Shown here: positions 24,201 through 38,420 of the stretch, in pieces
Numbering within the stretch: position 1 is the stretch's first letter
Layout of the letters: each line of letters begins with the position of its first letter
Assembly (NCBI GenBank): GCA_000181795.3
Contig: CM012955.1
Coordinates: 3,274,826 to 3,337,275, forward strand
Length of the DNA: 62,450 nucleotides
From: Trichinella spiralis
Taxonomy: Eukaryota; Nematoda; Enoplea; Trichinellida; Trichinellidae
Direction: 5' to 3'
Translations under genes and position numbers: made by a program
Notes under the pieces: generated by a model
Database searches by the model: none
What the model was told of the DNA's origin: nothing
What the model saw: only the letters and a program-made list of their open reading frames with translations

Positions 24201-27200
24201 TTATTAGGTGTTTCTGCATAACAATTCTTTTCGTTAAATTACAGTAAGTTATCTTCAATCATTTGAAGAAAATGAGTGAAACTGACAAGCAAAAGTAAAC
24301 GATTATCATTTCTCATCATTCTCTATAATAAATATGAATAAATATTCTTTCTATTTTCTCGATCTAGTTGATTAAATATTATGAATTTGCACAATAAGAT
24401 AAGGCTAATAATAAGGAGAGTCATAGAATGCACATTGCACATTTGCAGATTAGAGAAATTGTCTTTTTTTAATATTTAACAAATAAATAAATTTTAAAAT
24501 TGTTTATTATTTATTTTATATAAAAAGAGGGATTTTAAAAAATGCAAATTGCAAATTGAATTCGATTAGTTTATTTGATCGAGAAAATGTTAATGAAAAT
24601 TGAAAATTAATTTCAAGAAACTAATGCAAAATATATAATTTAATAAATAAAATTATTTTCTTTATGTTTCAATGGAATTTTTATCAATTTTGAAAATACA
24701 GTGAAATTTGTTGTTCAGTTAGTTATTCGGCGTTTGAGAAGGGCATTCATTCAGTTCTTCGTCGAGTTGAAAAGAAATTTGCATTTGCTGTGCTAATGAT
24801 GAATAATTGAGCAAGTCGTGCTTAATAATTTGGTGAATCAGTTGATCGTGTATCAATGAAAGATGAATCATTTGCAAATTGGAAAAATCACGAGCTGAAA
24901 GAGAAAAAAAAAGATTCGAATTGTTCCTCGTGATCTAAGATCCTCCACAGACGGAGCTGCACCAGTGGTGTGCAGCCATTTAGAACGATAATTTTTTTTT
25001 CGAACAATTTTCAGTAATTTTCAGAAGAAGTTTTCGGTTGAACGGGAAAAAGGAATGGAATTTGAGAAAAAGCTACATTCATCCGCATCCTGCACGCACA
25101 CCATGCTTGTTAGCCGTATCCACAGTGAGAGCATACGTGTGAAATAAAAGCATAACAGAACAAAAATCTCGCATTGGACATTTTGTATTTAGTCTTCTTG
25201 TGTGACACTTTTGATCGAGTACAATTGAAATTGAATGAATACATATTTGTATATTCACCGAAAAGAAGACAAGAATATGCTATGTATCTGGTGCTAAGCC
25301 ATCTGATATCTCTCCCTCTCTCTGTTTTTCTGAACCAACTATTTCATCATTTAGACAATCTGCATTTAATTTTCTCGTCTGTTGGCTAAGCATGAGCTTA
25401 TGAGTCAGTCGATTTGCAACGTGTATGCTAATGAAAAGAAACAAGTAGTCAATCGAAAAAAAACATAAGCTTTATTCAATTCATTCAGCTGGTTCCGGTA
25501 GGATGCGAGTGAAGAAGAAGCCAGTCAGTGGACGTGCAATGATGAAATTGTCTGAAGTAACAGATAAACAATGGAACATTGCCGGATGGATGCAGTTCGG
25601 CGATGCACGATACCTGGTACGATAATTTCTGCATGGCTTCATCTTCGTCTCTTATTTCATTCATAATTTGCTTTTTTTCCAAAGCAAAAAAAAGAACTTG
25701 CAGAAAATTTTCCAATTGCACTACGCGTGCGCACTTGCAGTGCAGATACACGAATAGATCTGTTACAAACTGTTACAAAGTGCAATGACAAATTCTAGTT
25801 TGCCATACTTTGAAAATTTTGCCACCAAAAGGTGACTTGCCAATAATTAAAGGCGTTGTTAATTAATGCAACGCCTGGTATATGACCTGCAAGAGTTGGG
25901 TTCACCGTGGATACGTCGTCCAACACTGCTGACGTGCAGCGTGAGACAGGTCCAAAATTTTTGTCACAATTCATGACCCAAAATGTTCAGCAAAATTTTT
26001 GCCTAGGGATCACCAAACGGCTTGCAATTTTACTGTTCTGATCATTCATTATAATTTATGAAGCATTACAAGCAATTTATTCGTACTGGTGAAAATAATA
26101 AAAATATTATACATACATACATACACACACATGTATGCATATTTCTTTATATATATAATATCACCGCAGGAGCTTTGCCAATCAATTTGGTTAAAAGTGA
26201 TTTTTGGAAATTTGACAGCCTGTTTTGCCATAGCTAAACAATAACCTCGAAACAGGTCGTTCGTTGGGCATTACGTCTGCACTGATTGTAGTAGCCAGAC
26301 GGAATAATTTTTCTTCACATCGTTTTGCCAGATGTAATTTTCAACTTTTCACATCTTCAATCTTTCTCCACTTTCCAAGATCACTAACCCTATGCTCAAC
26401 TTGGATAGATACCTTTTTTTCTCTCTTTAATTTCAACCTTATCACATGCTCAATCCAACATCTGTAAGGCATGTCATTTTTCTCAATTATACCGTTGACA
26501 TTTCATGTCCTTTCTTGTTTCAGCATTTACAATAATCATTTATCATTGTTTTGGACAAGAACAATTACAATATTAATTATTATTGAATGAAATTTAGCAT
26601 GCATATAAATATAAATATAAATGTGTATTATGTGAATTTTGCTGAATGGGGTTGCATGTTGCATTGGAAAATTTGTTCTTTATGCGTATGTTGCTTTTAA
26701 AATATTGCAAATAAGCTTTTCTGTGAACGTGTAATAATAAGAAAAAAAAGGTTCATTTCATATTGTTGAACTTTCGATGTAGCTGATTTCGTAGCTTTTT
26801 CACTTCTGGACAAACAAGCTGCTTGAAAACGTTAGCCATCATTTCATTTTACGAAGCAGCAAAATTTGAAAACAATTTTTTCCCTTCAATGTTTTTACGA
26901 ATCTGAAATCATTTTCAAAGTTATGTCGATATATTGTAAAAAAAATAAATGGGCTTCTGTTTTTCATTTTCTATTTTTTATATAAATTTTATTTTTGAAA
27001 TGTTGTTTGCCAGCTAAACAAGTGATTTATTTCATTGCAAACAATTGCGTGGGCTTTTTTATTTTTCAATCGACTCGAATGGACGCTCTTGGCGCATTTG
27101 GCAAGCTTTATAATATCTCATTTTTAATTTATAGCCAAAGTTTTTTTGATAATAATTTAAACACACGAACAACACATGTTTCAGTCTTTCAAAAATATCT

Positions 27201-28552
27201 TCTGCTCAACAACATTCCTGGTTGTAACCGTGAAACAGCGGCAACACTGGCAACCTGACAACAAACTTACCCAATGCTGACGTTTCAATACCAAATACTG
27301 TAGATGCTCATCTCACCAAGTGAGTAGAAAAATTTAATATTTTTCAAAATTACATGCAAACAAACAAACAAGCAAACATTTTTTTCTTACCTTCATCAAT
27401 ATTAAAATTTAACAACACGAACAAACACTGAATGCGCAAACATTTTCCATTGCACGCGTAAAATAAATAAAGCCTTTGAAAAATGTATAAATTTTTCAAC
27501 TTTGACATCAGATATATATATATATATTATTTTATAGAAACATTTTTATCGTTTATTGAAAAAGAAACATGAATAGAAAATTGAATTATCGTATAAGTTG
27601 TGTGTATTGAAGAAGGAAAAGATTCTCTTTTCACGTGCAATCTGATAATGTGCATGTACAATTTGCAACAACTTTTTGCATAACTGAAATTTATATTTGG
27701 TTATTTTAAAAAAGAAAATTATCAAATATCCAAGCAACAAAGCAAAAATAAACTAATTTGGTTAATATCAATTTCATTGTTGCGATGCGATATTAAAAAA
27801 TAGCAACGAATATGGTAGTAGCATTAGTTGAAACATTATACACAAAATAGAATAATACAATGTGGTAATGCGATAGTATCTTGAGAGAAATAATTGTTTG
27901 AAGGAAAAGCAAATGATACAGAATCTGTTGACTAAATCGATCGATTTTAGCATTATAGCGAAGTTAAATAGGGTCAAAGTTTTGTTTAGTTACGGTATCA
28001 AAGTTGTTTAATAATATTTTTCAAACAAACAGTTTGTTATAAGCTGCATTTGTGCATAAGCGTTTTTTTGTTTTTCCTGAACTTTGAGCCTATTGTTTTT
28101 TTCTTTTAGAAAATGGCTAATGCTATTTATTTGTCAATAATTTTCTCAAACTTGTAAGATCATTTCCAAAAAAATAAGAAAAAAGCTAATTGCATTGAAT
28201 TGTTTTTAGATTTTTAACTTTAATGAATTGAAGAAATTTACACTTTCGTATAATAAATGCAACTTCTGTTCTGTCTTTAAAAGCATTGTCAAATTTCAAA
28301 TATGCAATTAAAGTTGTCTCAAATATCCGTTGATTGTTTCTTATTTTTGTGCAAAAATCAAATAAAATCAGACCCGCGTTGTAAGGGAAATTTTAATGCC
28401 CTGGACAGTAGCAGTATAACAGCAAGAAAGGATAATTTTCTACCAATGTAATGCTGTATTCATCAGCATGAACTTAATTTTTAATTTTTAATAATTAAAA
28501 GTTTTTATTACCATTGTACATAATTTTGCATTTTTAGATATATGATCGAAAA

Positions 28553-29796
28553 ATGATGAATCAAATAGACATAGGCAAACTTGGCATTCCCACGGTTTCT
28601 ACGGCATTGAACTCCGGTGGTCCTTTTTCTTCGAAAATTCACAGCTGGGGAAAAAGAAGTCGAAGCTGCAATGCCAGACAAGCTATTAACAGCATTCATG
28701 AAGATTCTGTAAGTAAAAAAATTGAATTTCAAAATGACGTAACGTGCTGTAAAGTAAAAAAGAAATTGTAAAATTTTTAATGCACATCAAACACCACCAA
28801 CATTATAAATACTAAATTTGTTTTTATGTTTTTTTTGAAACTTAATGGAATAACACACCGACTAAAAGTTATTGCTTTTTCAAGTCATAAATTGTGCATA
28901 AAATAATTGCAAATGTCATAAAAGTTTACTGCATTTGTTGTTACATCACATTGCCGCCATTGGAATAACCAATTGCTGATTTCAGTCATATTTATCTTTA
29001 ATTAGTTCGACTGAAATGACATTTGTTGTATGCTGATGATCTTTGATGATTTAAAAAGAAAAAAAACTTCATTTAAATAATATAATACGAAATGTTTACT
29101 TGTTCAAACAATTCAGACGGTAATTAAAATGACATCTTCACCTATGTACAAAGGATATATATAGAAGGGGAAATTTATTTTACTATATTGCCAAACCACC
29201 ACTGCCACGACCACAGCCACTACTACTGCAAGTTTGTTAGGTGACCTAAAGCATCGTGGCATATGAAATTTCAAGATGCCTTGAAGATGAAAATTTTCAT
29301 TTATATATCAAGCATAAATGCGCTTCTGTGCAATGAAATTTCATTTGTTAATTTATTGTTTGTTGTAAAAAGAAAACAAAAAAAAACAATTTTGTTCTTT
29401 TCCCATACTCTTCTACATTTGTGACATTGATTTGCTGCTGTTTTCTAGGATACCCTTTGTTCTGGGCAGAATTCGTTCGTTGTGAAAATTTCCCTTGAAG
29501 ACAATAAATCTACAATGCAAGAAAATTCAGACACGAACGATGGAATTGTGGAAACTGTAACCGCAGTCAAAGGTGTTACTTTGAAAGATGCTCTCGTTGG
29601 TGTTGTGAAAAAGTACCATTTGAACATGGATCAAATTCATGTATTTCTCAAATCTTCCAACACACCTTTGCCTCTGGAAACAGATTCGTCTTTTCTTGGT
29701 GGTTTAAAAGTGTTTTTAAGAAGTATTTGACAATTTTTTTAATCAAAAAATATGCATATTAAAGTTCAAAAGTTATAATTGAAAATGAAGAAGATT

Positions 29797-29832
<36 letters not shown>

Positions 29833-32800
29833 AATCTTCTTCATTTTCTTTAACCCGAATAAGGTTCAATTAAAAGAAAAAATACTTTAAGATTATTTTA
29901 CATTGAATATTGCATTTCTATTTTTAGATAAGGAAGATGATTCGCCGTTCAGTAAAAATCCAATGTATTACAGTAATAAAAGCAATGTCAGTATGGCAGG
30001 AAGCAGCAGTTCAAGCAACTCTGCCAAGTTGGACGTTGCAATGAACGGAAAGCCGGAAAGAAAATTGTCTCTGGGGACGGTAATACTGTTTTTATTAATA
30101 TTAATATTTTTTGATTTGTATAGTTAAGTTTGTACACACGTAATCCGTAAAGAAAGGAAGAATTTAAAAAAATGTTATAATTTGAATAATAATAATAAGT
30201 GTTCATGTAATGTAATGTAATGTAATGTAATGCGGAAACATGTATATATCAATGTGTGCATGTGTGTGTGTGTGTGTGTGTTGGATAATGATTTTTTGAA
30301 ATATTTTATTATTTGGGAAGTGAATTTTTTTTATTTTTTAAAGAGTATCCAAGGAAAACAAAAATCAAATTAAGTTTTATTGTTGATCACAATCGCTTGA
30401 ATATGCCTTCTTAAAGCTATTAATGAAAGTGACGGCCAGAAACAAGAAAGTGAAGTGTTTTTGAACACTTATTACATTTTTCGCAGTTAAAATGCTCTTG
30501 CGTCTGCTTTGCGTTGCCAGTTGTGAGTTCAGTTTTTGAGGAAGGGAACAATTTGTTGGTGGTTTTTATTGCCGCCTATCTTTATTAGCTATTTCAACTG
30601 ATTTTAATGTCTGTTGGTGGAAAGCCTCCATTTTGACTTAATGAAAGTTTTTCCAGAAAAATCACTGCCATTGATCTGAACTGCAGATGCAATGTCTGTC
30701 AAGTTAAAAATTTTTAGCGTCGTTCAATTTTGAAAGATAATCGAAGTTTATAGTCTTTTACTACATGCTTAGATTACTTTTACAGCTTGCTTGCTTGCCT
30801 GCTTGCGTAAAAGGCAAACTTTGCTGAATTCCCCTTCTGACACAGTGCAACAAAAGTAGATAGATAGTTTCTTGTTTCTATAAGAAACTAATCTTGAACT
30901 TTTTGCTAAGTTTACTTTCTGATAGACCCACTCTGATAAAATGCCTTACTTTGAAACGTTTTGCTAATTTTGACGCGATTCAAGAGAAAGCGTTTCATCA
31001 TTTCACCAAGGTGGTTATTTGTTGAATGGCTAGGCTTTGCAAGAAAAAGCAAGTAAGTAATTTACATATTAATTTTTCCCATATTTATTATATAATATAA
31101 TATAATGCAAGTTTGCGTTCTAATTTAAATATTTGATCATCATAAACAACGTTCGTCATTGATAATTGTAATCGACGTAGCAAGGATAAATAAAGTTGCT
31201 TAACTGTTGTTTGTTGTTGCTTATTATTATTACAGTTTAATATACTATAGTGTATTATTGTTGAACAGGACTGTTTTTTTCTTTGAAAACTTTTAAACGA
31301 TATATTTGCTTATTCATCACATTAAACCAAAAACTTTTTTAAGCTGTCAAACTTGTTCGTATCACTTACTTGTTTGTGTAAAGAAAATTCTACAACTGGA
31401 AATTAATTATACCATTGGTTGATCATTAGTAAAGAATAGAGCAATTTGAATTTTTTTATTAATTATTATTATTATTATTACACAGGGTATATATTTTTTT
31501 TGTTCTCAGAAACTGTAATAAAAAGCTAATTTTGGCATAGTGAAGAAAAAGATATGTTTGTAGCAGTTGAAGTATTTAGAAAGAAGATACTCACACACAC
31601 ACACACACACTTTCTCTCTCTGAGCTAGTAATAATAACTGGTTACTAAAGCATTTAAACGGCAAAAACATTATGCATTATCAAGAATCTTAGCATGTCTT
31701 TGAATTTGATAGTTGACATGACATATTCTTACATATTACATGCATCGCGTTATATTAAACTAAACAATCGTTGACAGTGCATTTGAAATGCTTAATTACG
31801 TAAAAATTTTAAACATAATTTACATTTATGAAATGAAAAAGAATTTTAAAATAACTTAACAAAACTTGTGGTTGAAAAGTTTTGCAATATTTAGTAAATT
31901 TCCGATGTTGAACTTGTATATTTTGTGCAAATTTGAATTGTAAAAAGTTGAACCATTATTATTATTATTCTTGTTATTAAAGAAAATTATTAATAGTGAA
32001 TTAAAAGAAAATATTTATTCATAGTCTAAATATCTCGATGTCGAGCTTATGTATATATGTATCAATGTAGCGATGTTGATTTCTTGAAAAGAAATTAAAT
32101 AACATGTTAAAATGTCGTTGTTGGCTATTTTCAATGTTAACCTTGAAACCTTGTTTTTGTTTTTGCAGACAAAAGTTTATTTTCATTGTTAAGAGTAAAA
32201 ATGCATGCATTTATTTCAGTAGTTGGGAAAACTGAAACTTATTCATCCGTAAAAATTGCCTGCTTTGTAGCAATTGAGCAAGTTGCATCCGTGCATATAT
32301 AAATACATACATAGATGCATACATACATATATATATATATGCACACACATAAATAAATAAATAAATATACAGAGTCCGGTTTCAGATGAATTACTTTGCA
32401 AAAATTAAAAATAATGGCAGTTTTAAATTGCTAAAGCTTACTGTAAACTGCTCTGCCGTAGCCGGTTCTTATTACTTGAACTTGGCGTGGCATTTAGCGT
32501 CTGGCAGAGTTAGACGTTATTTCTAAATGGCCACTTTGATATGACAAGTTGTGCCCTAGAGGAAATAGCGGTCGCTTGTAATATGTGCCTTTCCAGTATA
32601 ATGTTCGTGTCTTCCTCAAAACGTTGAAATCCATTTTGAAGCATTTAGGCCGCCTAGTGTTTTGACCGTATTTGATCAGCATACTTTTTCTTGCGCTTTC
32701 AAACGTACACACTAATCAAACAGCACAACCAGACAAGACAGGGCCAACGACGCCCTGCAGTTTAAAATTATTCTTCTTCAATATATATATATTTTATTTT

Positions 32801-35800
32801 TTTTTCATTTTCATTGTTTACCATGCAAGACGTGTAGTGTGTGACTTTCTTTTCAGATTTCCAAGCGCAAAAGCGAAAAGCTGGCATTAATCAACGAGCC
32901 CGGCGGTCACGTCGAAAGAACAGACAACATGCTCAACAGCACTGATGCCACTTTATTGTTAACCGCTTCAATGGCACCTGGCACGGATTCGATCAGCGGC
33001 CGCAAGGAACGTTCCCGCTCTCACGGACGTTTAAGTCAAATTTTCCCCAATCCATTCAAAGTGGTATATATTGAAATTTTATTTGCAAAAAAAAGAATTA
33101 TTGCATGCTGTTTGTCTGTTTTTGTTCAGGTGGACCGTGCTGAAATATTGGACAATCTTATCGAATTGCAAGAAGAGGGTCTGCATACGGCTGCCAGCTT
33201 GTTGCAAGATCCAAGCATACCGTCTTCGCATAAAATTTTAGCGTTGGAAGATCGTTGGCAAGATATTGTGAAAAATAATGAAGTAGAAGCGAATTTCTTT
33301 TTTTTTTAGTTTTCATATTTACATTAATTATTTTCATTAATCAGGATTTGAACAGAAAACAGCAAAAGCAACAGGAAGGTCTGTGGGAGTTGATCTCTAC
33401 AGAGTTGGATTACATTTGCAAATTGGGCTCCATTGTCGAATTGCAAAGCTGTGTTGTCTCGTTGCAACAAGAAGGCATTGGTCACGACATTGAAGTGGAC
33501 AGCGTTTTTGGAAATATCGGCGAAATATGCCGAGCGAATTTGGGATTTTGGGTACACTGCGTACTGCCGTTGTTGCAGTTTACCAGACAAACCGGTGAGC
33601 CGCTGGATCCGACAAAAATGGAACTTGGCTTTCAGAAATTTGACCAATTATTTCGTCCCTATATACCATATTGTCTTTCTCACGTCGACATCTTATGCTA
33701 CATTCGTCAAAAGTTGAAAGAAAGCGACTTTTTCAGAGATTTAATTGTCGTAAGTAGTAAATTTTATTTCATTTCTATTCTATTTAAAAAATCGAATAAG
33801 CATGTAATTGCAATTTGCAGCGGCTTAATTTCATCACTGCTAGTATTATTCTTGTCCATAGCAGCTTTTGTAATATAAAATAAAGTGATTTCAAGGAAAG
33901 AATAGCAAGAAGTAAAATTGTGAGTAAAATTTAAATTCTTTTGTTTTTTTTTCATAGTGGATTCAATCAAGAAAAGCTTTCGGCCGTCTGCATTTGACTG
34001 ATTTGTTGGCAAAACCAATGCAACGTCTAACAAAATATCCTCTGCTACTGAAAGCGGTACTCCACAATACAATAGATTCTTCAAGCAAAGCATCGTTGAC
34101 TAATATGGTGAGCTATTTTTGGTGTTTTTTTCTTTTCTTACTATACCTATTCATTAAGCATTGTGTTATCTCAGCCAACAATAAGACAGTTTTTGATTTC
34201 TGTTTTGAAATTATAAAATTTTCGCCAACAACAGACAAACTTCCGAAACAAACTTTGCATATCATATCTAATTTTTACACGTTCTTTTAACATTTACAGT
34301 AAGTACAAATATAAAATTTAAATATACTATTGTACTACAATGAAAAATAATATATCTAATGAAAGAGAACTTCCAAATTTGATATTGCATATATGCAGCA
34401 AATTTTTCTTCTGTCAGTCATTTCGATTCGATTAGAACATTTCAGCAGCTTTGTCACTAATATTAAATGATATAAATAAGATTTGCAATCCATTAAGGTT
34501 ATCAATTTTTCTGATTCAATTATAGTTAGTTGCTCCACTAGTGCTAACTGTTTTTCTTCTATCCAATGAGAAAGAAAAAATAATTAAATTGTGTCTGAGC
34601 TACAACTATTTCTGTTCAGTTATGTAAAATGTTATTTATTACTGTTGAAAGGATTATGAGGAATTAAGAACACTTGATTGCTTTGTTTTTCCTCAGAATT
34701 AAATATTAATCAAGTTACAAGTAGTTTTTTTAATGTATTACTACCATTGCAAAGTTACTTCACTCAAAATTGTACAGTATGTCAAGATCAGAGGAAAATG
34801 TGCTCGCTCAGAATGCCCAGCTTGTGCTAGTTTTCATTCTTGTGCATCAAATTCTGCAATTTGAGTTGTAATAAAACTGGCTGACTTGATTAATCAGTTC
34901 AATTTCTTCTTCTTCTTGTTCAAAGTTGTAATTACATTACTGATTGGATTAAATTATCGATTACATTTGTATCTGTATTAATATTAAACTAAAATGAAAT
35001 ATGGAAATACAATAATATATTATAAATAAACAAAAAACATAAAAATATTTCCTTCTTGTTATATTCATTCAGTGGTCAATGAGTCGATCTGTTGCATATG
35101 TTCAGATATTGCTATATTACTGCTTGATATGCTTAAGCTTTCTTGTCATCGTCGTCGTTGTTCTTGTTGTTGTTGTTTACAAGCTTGTTGTAATTCTTGC
35201 CAATAAACTAACTGTATTGTCAATGAACGTTCAACCAACAAATGTATTTATTAATTAATTGTTCATCGTTTTCTATTTTATTCTATTGTTAAATTGTAAT
35301 GCTTTATTTTGCAGAAAATAGCCCAACAATGAATGGCTGAATTACTTTTAAATTAAATATTGAATTTCTTCAGAAAAGATATTTTTACTTATTTCGATAT
35401 TTTAAGGGTCGTTGTCAATTCATAAATTGTAAACAGTTTTGTCCATATTGTTTCATCTCTTCAATAATTTGCTGACTCGTTTGATACTGTATCTGATGAG
35501 GTTGACTGTAAACTTGTATACATTCAAAATTATGCGCTTATTATTTAATTTGAAAATTATTGTTATAGCAGATTTTTCAATTATTAATTGATCTGATATT
35601 TTTTGTAGATTGAAAAAGCCGAAGAATTCGCTTCGCGTGTGAACATCGAACTTTGCTTCAAACAACACTACGATGCACTTTGTTCAATTATGCAATGCAT
35701 CGATAGTTACGAAGCAATTGATTCCGCAAATGACGAGCTTGAAAAATTTGTCAAAGAATTTTCTGTGGTGGATTTGACTTTGCCAATGCCCGACTGCAGA

Positions 35801-38067
35801 CCTGGTCTTCTACGTCGACAATTGATGAGAGGCGAATTGCGAATGAGAGAAAGCTATACCAAAGTTTGTCATTAAAATAATTATTTCTTGTATCTCCATT
35901 TTAATTTAGAAATTCCGTTTAAATTTTTAGACGGATGTTACTTGCATTCTTTTCACTGACATGCTGCTCGTCTGCAAGCAGACAGCACGTAAAGGTGATC
36001 GTCCGAGAGTGAAAATCATTCGACCCCCGTATGATGTAGAGAATGTTGTGGTGAAGAAATTGCGAGAGTCGAGTACGAACGAATAAATTTCCATTCACAT
36101 TTCATTTCGTCCATCTATTTATTCATAATATCTATGTAAATGTTGACCTCATTTTAGATGGATTCATGTTTCTTTATTTAAACAAGTTTCGAGTAGCCGC
36201 TTATGCTTGCGTTTTCCACACAAGTTCGCTCGAAGATACGTACCGGTGGCTAGAGGCATTTCACACAGCCAAGGTTGGTGGGTTGAGACGAAAAAATAAT
36301 TATATAATAATAATAATAATTGTTATTTTATTTCCCAATAAGTTCTCCTTTTTGATGCCACGCAGACCAGCGTAATAGATTTATTCGATTATGCATGTAA
36401 GAGTGTTTTTAAATATGATGAATTCATTCTCATTGAACTTCATAATTTGGTGGCATCGAGTTCAATTGAAAAGTTTATCTGTTTCAAATTTGCTTAAGCA
36501 TAAATATTTAAAAAAACTGAGCAGCAGCATTGCATTTATTTATGTTACTTTAGGAAGAATATGGATATTTACGAACAATAGATCATGCAGGCTATGGTTT
36601 TCCACCGAACTTGAAGCCAAGTGCAGAAAAAATGGCAGAAACTGTTCGCATGATACCAGCAGAAATGAAGCCACTAAATGACGCTTCATATACTAGCAGT
36701 TCGTACAGGGGATCGTTGGCAAAAAGAATTGCTGCAGCTCGTCAAGATCGTATTATTCCTTGCCGTCGAACGAGCATGGGCGCAGTGGATTGTCGTACCA
36801 GTGGACCTGCTTCTGCAATGGATGTCAGTCATCGAAAATGCAACAGTATGGATACCACAACTTTACCTTCAAATGAATGTCGCACTGAGCAAGCACGTCG
36901 CAAGCTCTCGGATAAAGGGATAAAGTTGGCTGAACAATTGCCATCAGAATTGTTCTCTCCATATGCGGCTTCAGCAGCGATCGACAATGTCAACAACCGT
37001 TTATATGAAGCTGTTGAACCAGCCGTTGATACGGATCAGTTGAAGCATTGTTATCCAAGTACAAAATTGGAACCAACGAAAGCAGACGCAGCTGGTCCAC
37101 GATCCCCGTTCAATCTACCCAACTTTTTTCCAGTGCAGCGAATGTTCCCGGTAGATGTGGCACATCACGGTAAATCGAAACGAGACGACACGATAATAAA
37201 TCCCACATATCACCATCAGCAAGATGAATCACTGTCTTGGATGCAGCAGATTAGTGAATTGGGAAATTTTTCATTGTCTAGCCGACGATTGGAACGTCGT
37301 TATCATACAGCTGATGGCATTGAAGTTTTGAAACCGAAAAGCATGCCAACTGCAAATATTCTGAAAAGATTCTCGTGGAGCACCGCTGCTGGAACGTCTG
37401 GTTTAGCTCGAGCTCGACAGTCTGGAGCTAGCCATACCACCTGTCGAAAAGCAAGTTCCAGTACGGCTAGCTCTGAATCGTGCTGCAGCTCATCGGGCAT
37501 CTCAAGCAGTAGTTCTCATTTGCAAGCAAGTCAGAGTGAAAATGAACTACTGTTGGAAGCACCGTTGCAAGCATTTCGCGATGTCATCAAAAGCCGAAAG
37601 CTGTCTTTTGCTCCACCATCTGGAGCAACTGACGTCGATAATTTGCTGCAAGATCCGACCAAAATTAACAGACACATTTCGTCTGTATTTGTTGGCGATG
37701 CTACTGCAGAACAAACTCAACAACCTGCATCACCATCCACTGCATCCACATCTTCATCGTGCACTATTTGTCCCACTAGATTTGACAAAGCAAATCGAGA
37801 AACTGATAATGAAGATGAAGCAGAACGTGATTACGCTTCTGACGAGCATACTGCTACAACAAAAGCATCGCATACTAGTAGCAGCACTGATGAAAGTTCA
37901 GCACCAACTGCAAGCTTGCGACGACGAGGACGTCCACGTGAAGATTTGTTCAAAATTATTTTAGAAGCACAACTTGAATCATCGTAAGAATTTTACAAAA
38001 ATTTAATTTCAATTTTTCAAAATTATTATCATGCGTATTATTGTTGATTTTATTTAGAAATGTTTAA
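28553..38067 (+). CDS. PLEKHG5: PLEKHG5-type RhoGEF (Syx/Tech) with RBD-like, DH and PH domains
   Basis: Guanine-nucleotide exchange factor for RhoA-class GTPases, at cell junctions and in neurons in vertebrates. Exons: 28538 (5' part untranslated)-28708, 29449-29722, 29928-30079, 32857-33063, 33130-33282, 33345-33749, 33958-34107, 35609-35863, 35931-36072, 36158-36273, 36554-37983, 38058-38067; about 1149 aa, phases agree. Residues 60-146 match the RBD-like domain (QIHVFLKSSNTPLPLE against human KVDIYLDQSNTPLSLT). The DH domain spans about 323-545 (LWELISTELDYICKL, LAKPMQRLTKYPLLLKAVL); the PH domain about 555-670 (LFTDMLLVCKQ, KIIRPPYDVENVVVKKLRES). A long Ser-rich tail follows. The last exon adds Asn-Val-stop, giving a C-terminus ESSNV, a class I PDZ ligand like human SEV. 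Start: first ATG after the acceptor at 28537; upstream coding is not excluded. Confidence 0.92.
29781..29848. repeat. Perfect 68-nt palindrome in a PLEKHG5 intron
   Basis: Arms 29781-29800 and 29829-29848 are exact reverse complements (GAAAATGAAGAAGATTCAAT and its complement) joined by an alternating AT run that also pairs. It lies in the 205-nt intron between exons 2 and 3, so the pre-mRNA can form a long hairpin there. Confidence 0.95.
30206..30281. repeat. Microsatellites in PLEKHG5 intron 3
   Basis: Five exact copies of TGTAA at 30206-30230, then a TG dinucleotide run at about 30261-30281. The same intron (30080-32856) also holds a CA run near 31590. No coding sequence recognised, though 32440-32760 is less AT-rich than its surroundings. 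Confidence 0.85.
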
Positions 38068-38205
38068 CCGCCATACATAACCGCTTTTCAAAAAACATAG
38101 ATATGATGTATTCAACTTTTTTTGCCTTTCCCTGTTTCTCTTTTGATGGTGTGTGATTCCACAGCATGAAGCAGTCAATTTGAAGTACCAGAGCAGTTTT
38201 CATCG

Positions 38206-38206
<1 letters not shown>

Positions 38207-38278
<72 letters not shown>
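38207..38278. repeat. TA dinucleotide run in the PLEKHG5 3' UTR
   Basis: About 36 TA copies without interruption, 140 nt after the predicted stop and before the AATAAA at 38415-38420, so probably transcribed. Likely length-variable. Confidence 0.9.
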
Positions 38279-38280
<2 letters not shown>

Positions 38281-38414
38281 GGTAGACGGCACTGCTTGGA
38301 TCAAGCCAATCATTGCCAGCCAGCATTGCATTCAATTAATCATTTATCCTTTTTATTCAAATTTAGATTACTGAAAAACGGGAAACTTTTTCTGCTTGAC
38401 TAACACTGATCCGT

Positions 38415-38420
38415 AATAAA
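38415..38420 (+). terminator. Poly(A) signal of PLEKHG5
   Basis: AATAAA (overlapping a second copy, AATAAATAAA), 348 nt after the stop. No earlier canonical signal noted in the 3' flank. Confidence 0.55.

Larger units (their letters stand above)
17653..28537. other. 10.9-kb region without a recognised gene, upstream of PLEKHG5
   Basis: Mostly AT-rich, with several less AT-rich islands (18040-18110, 18840-18980, 20640-21240, 22750-22960, 24950-25140, 25500-25990) that could be enhancers, non-coding exons or decayed genes. The longest open stretches (20658-20984 plus, 25485-25751 minus) match no family I know. TATATAAATA stands at about 18830. TMCO4 and PLEKHG5 are divergent here, so both promoters lie in or at the edges of this stretch. 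Confidence 0.4.

Noticed and set aside
25485-25751. Minus-strand 88-codon frame
   Set aside because: No family match and no splice partners; kept only as part of the unassigned 17.7-28.5 kb region.
32494-32712. Minus-strand 72-codon frame inside a PLEKHG5 intron
   Set aside because: Less AT-rich than its surroundings but no recognised family, no clear splice context and no start signal; not called as a nested gene.
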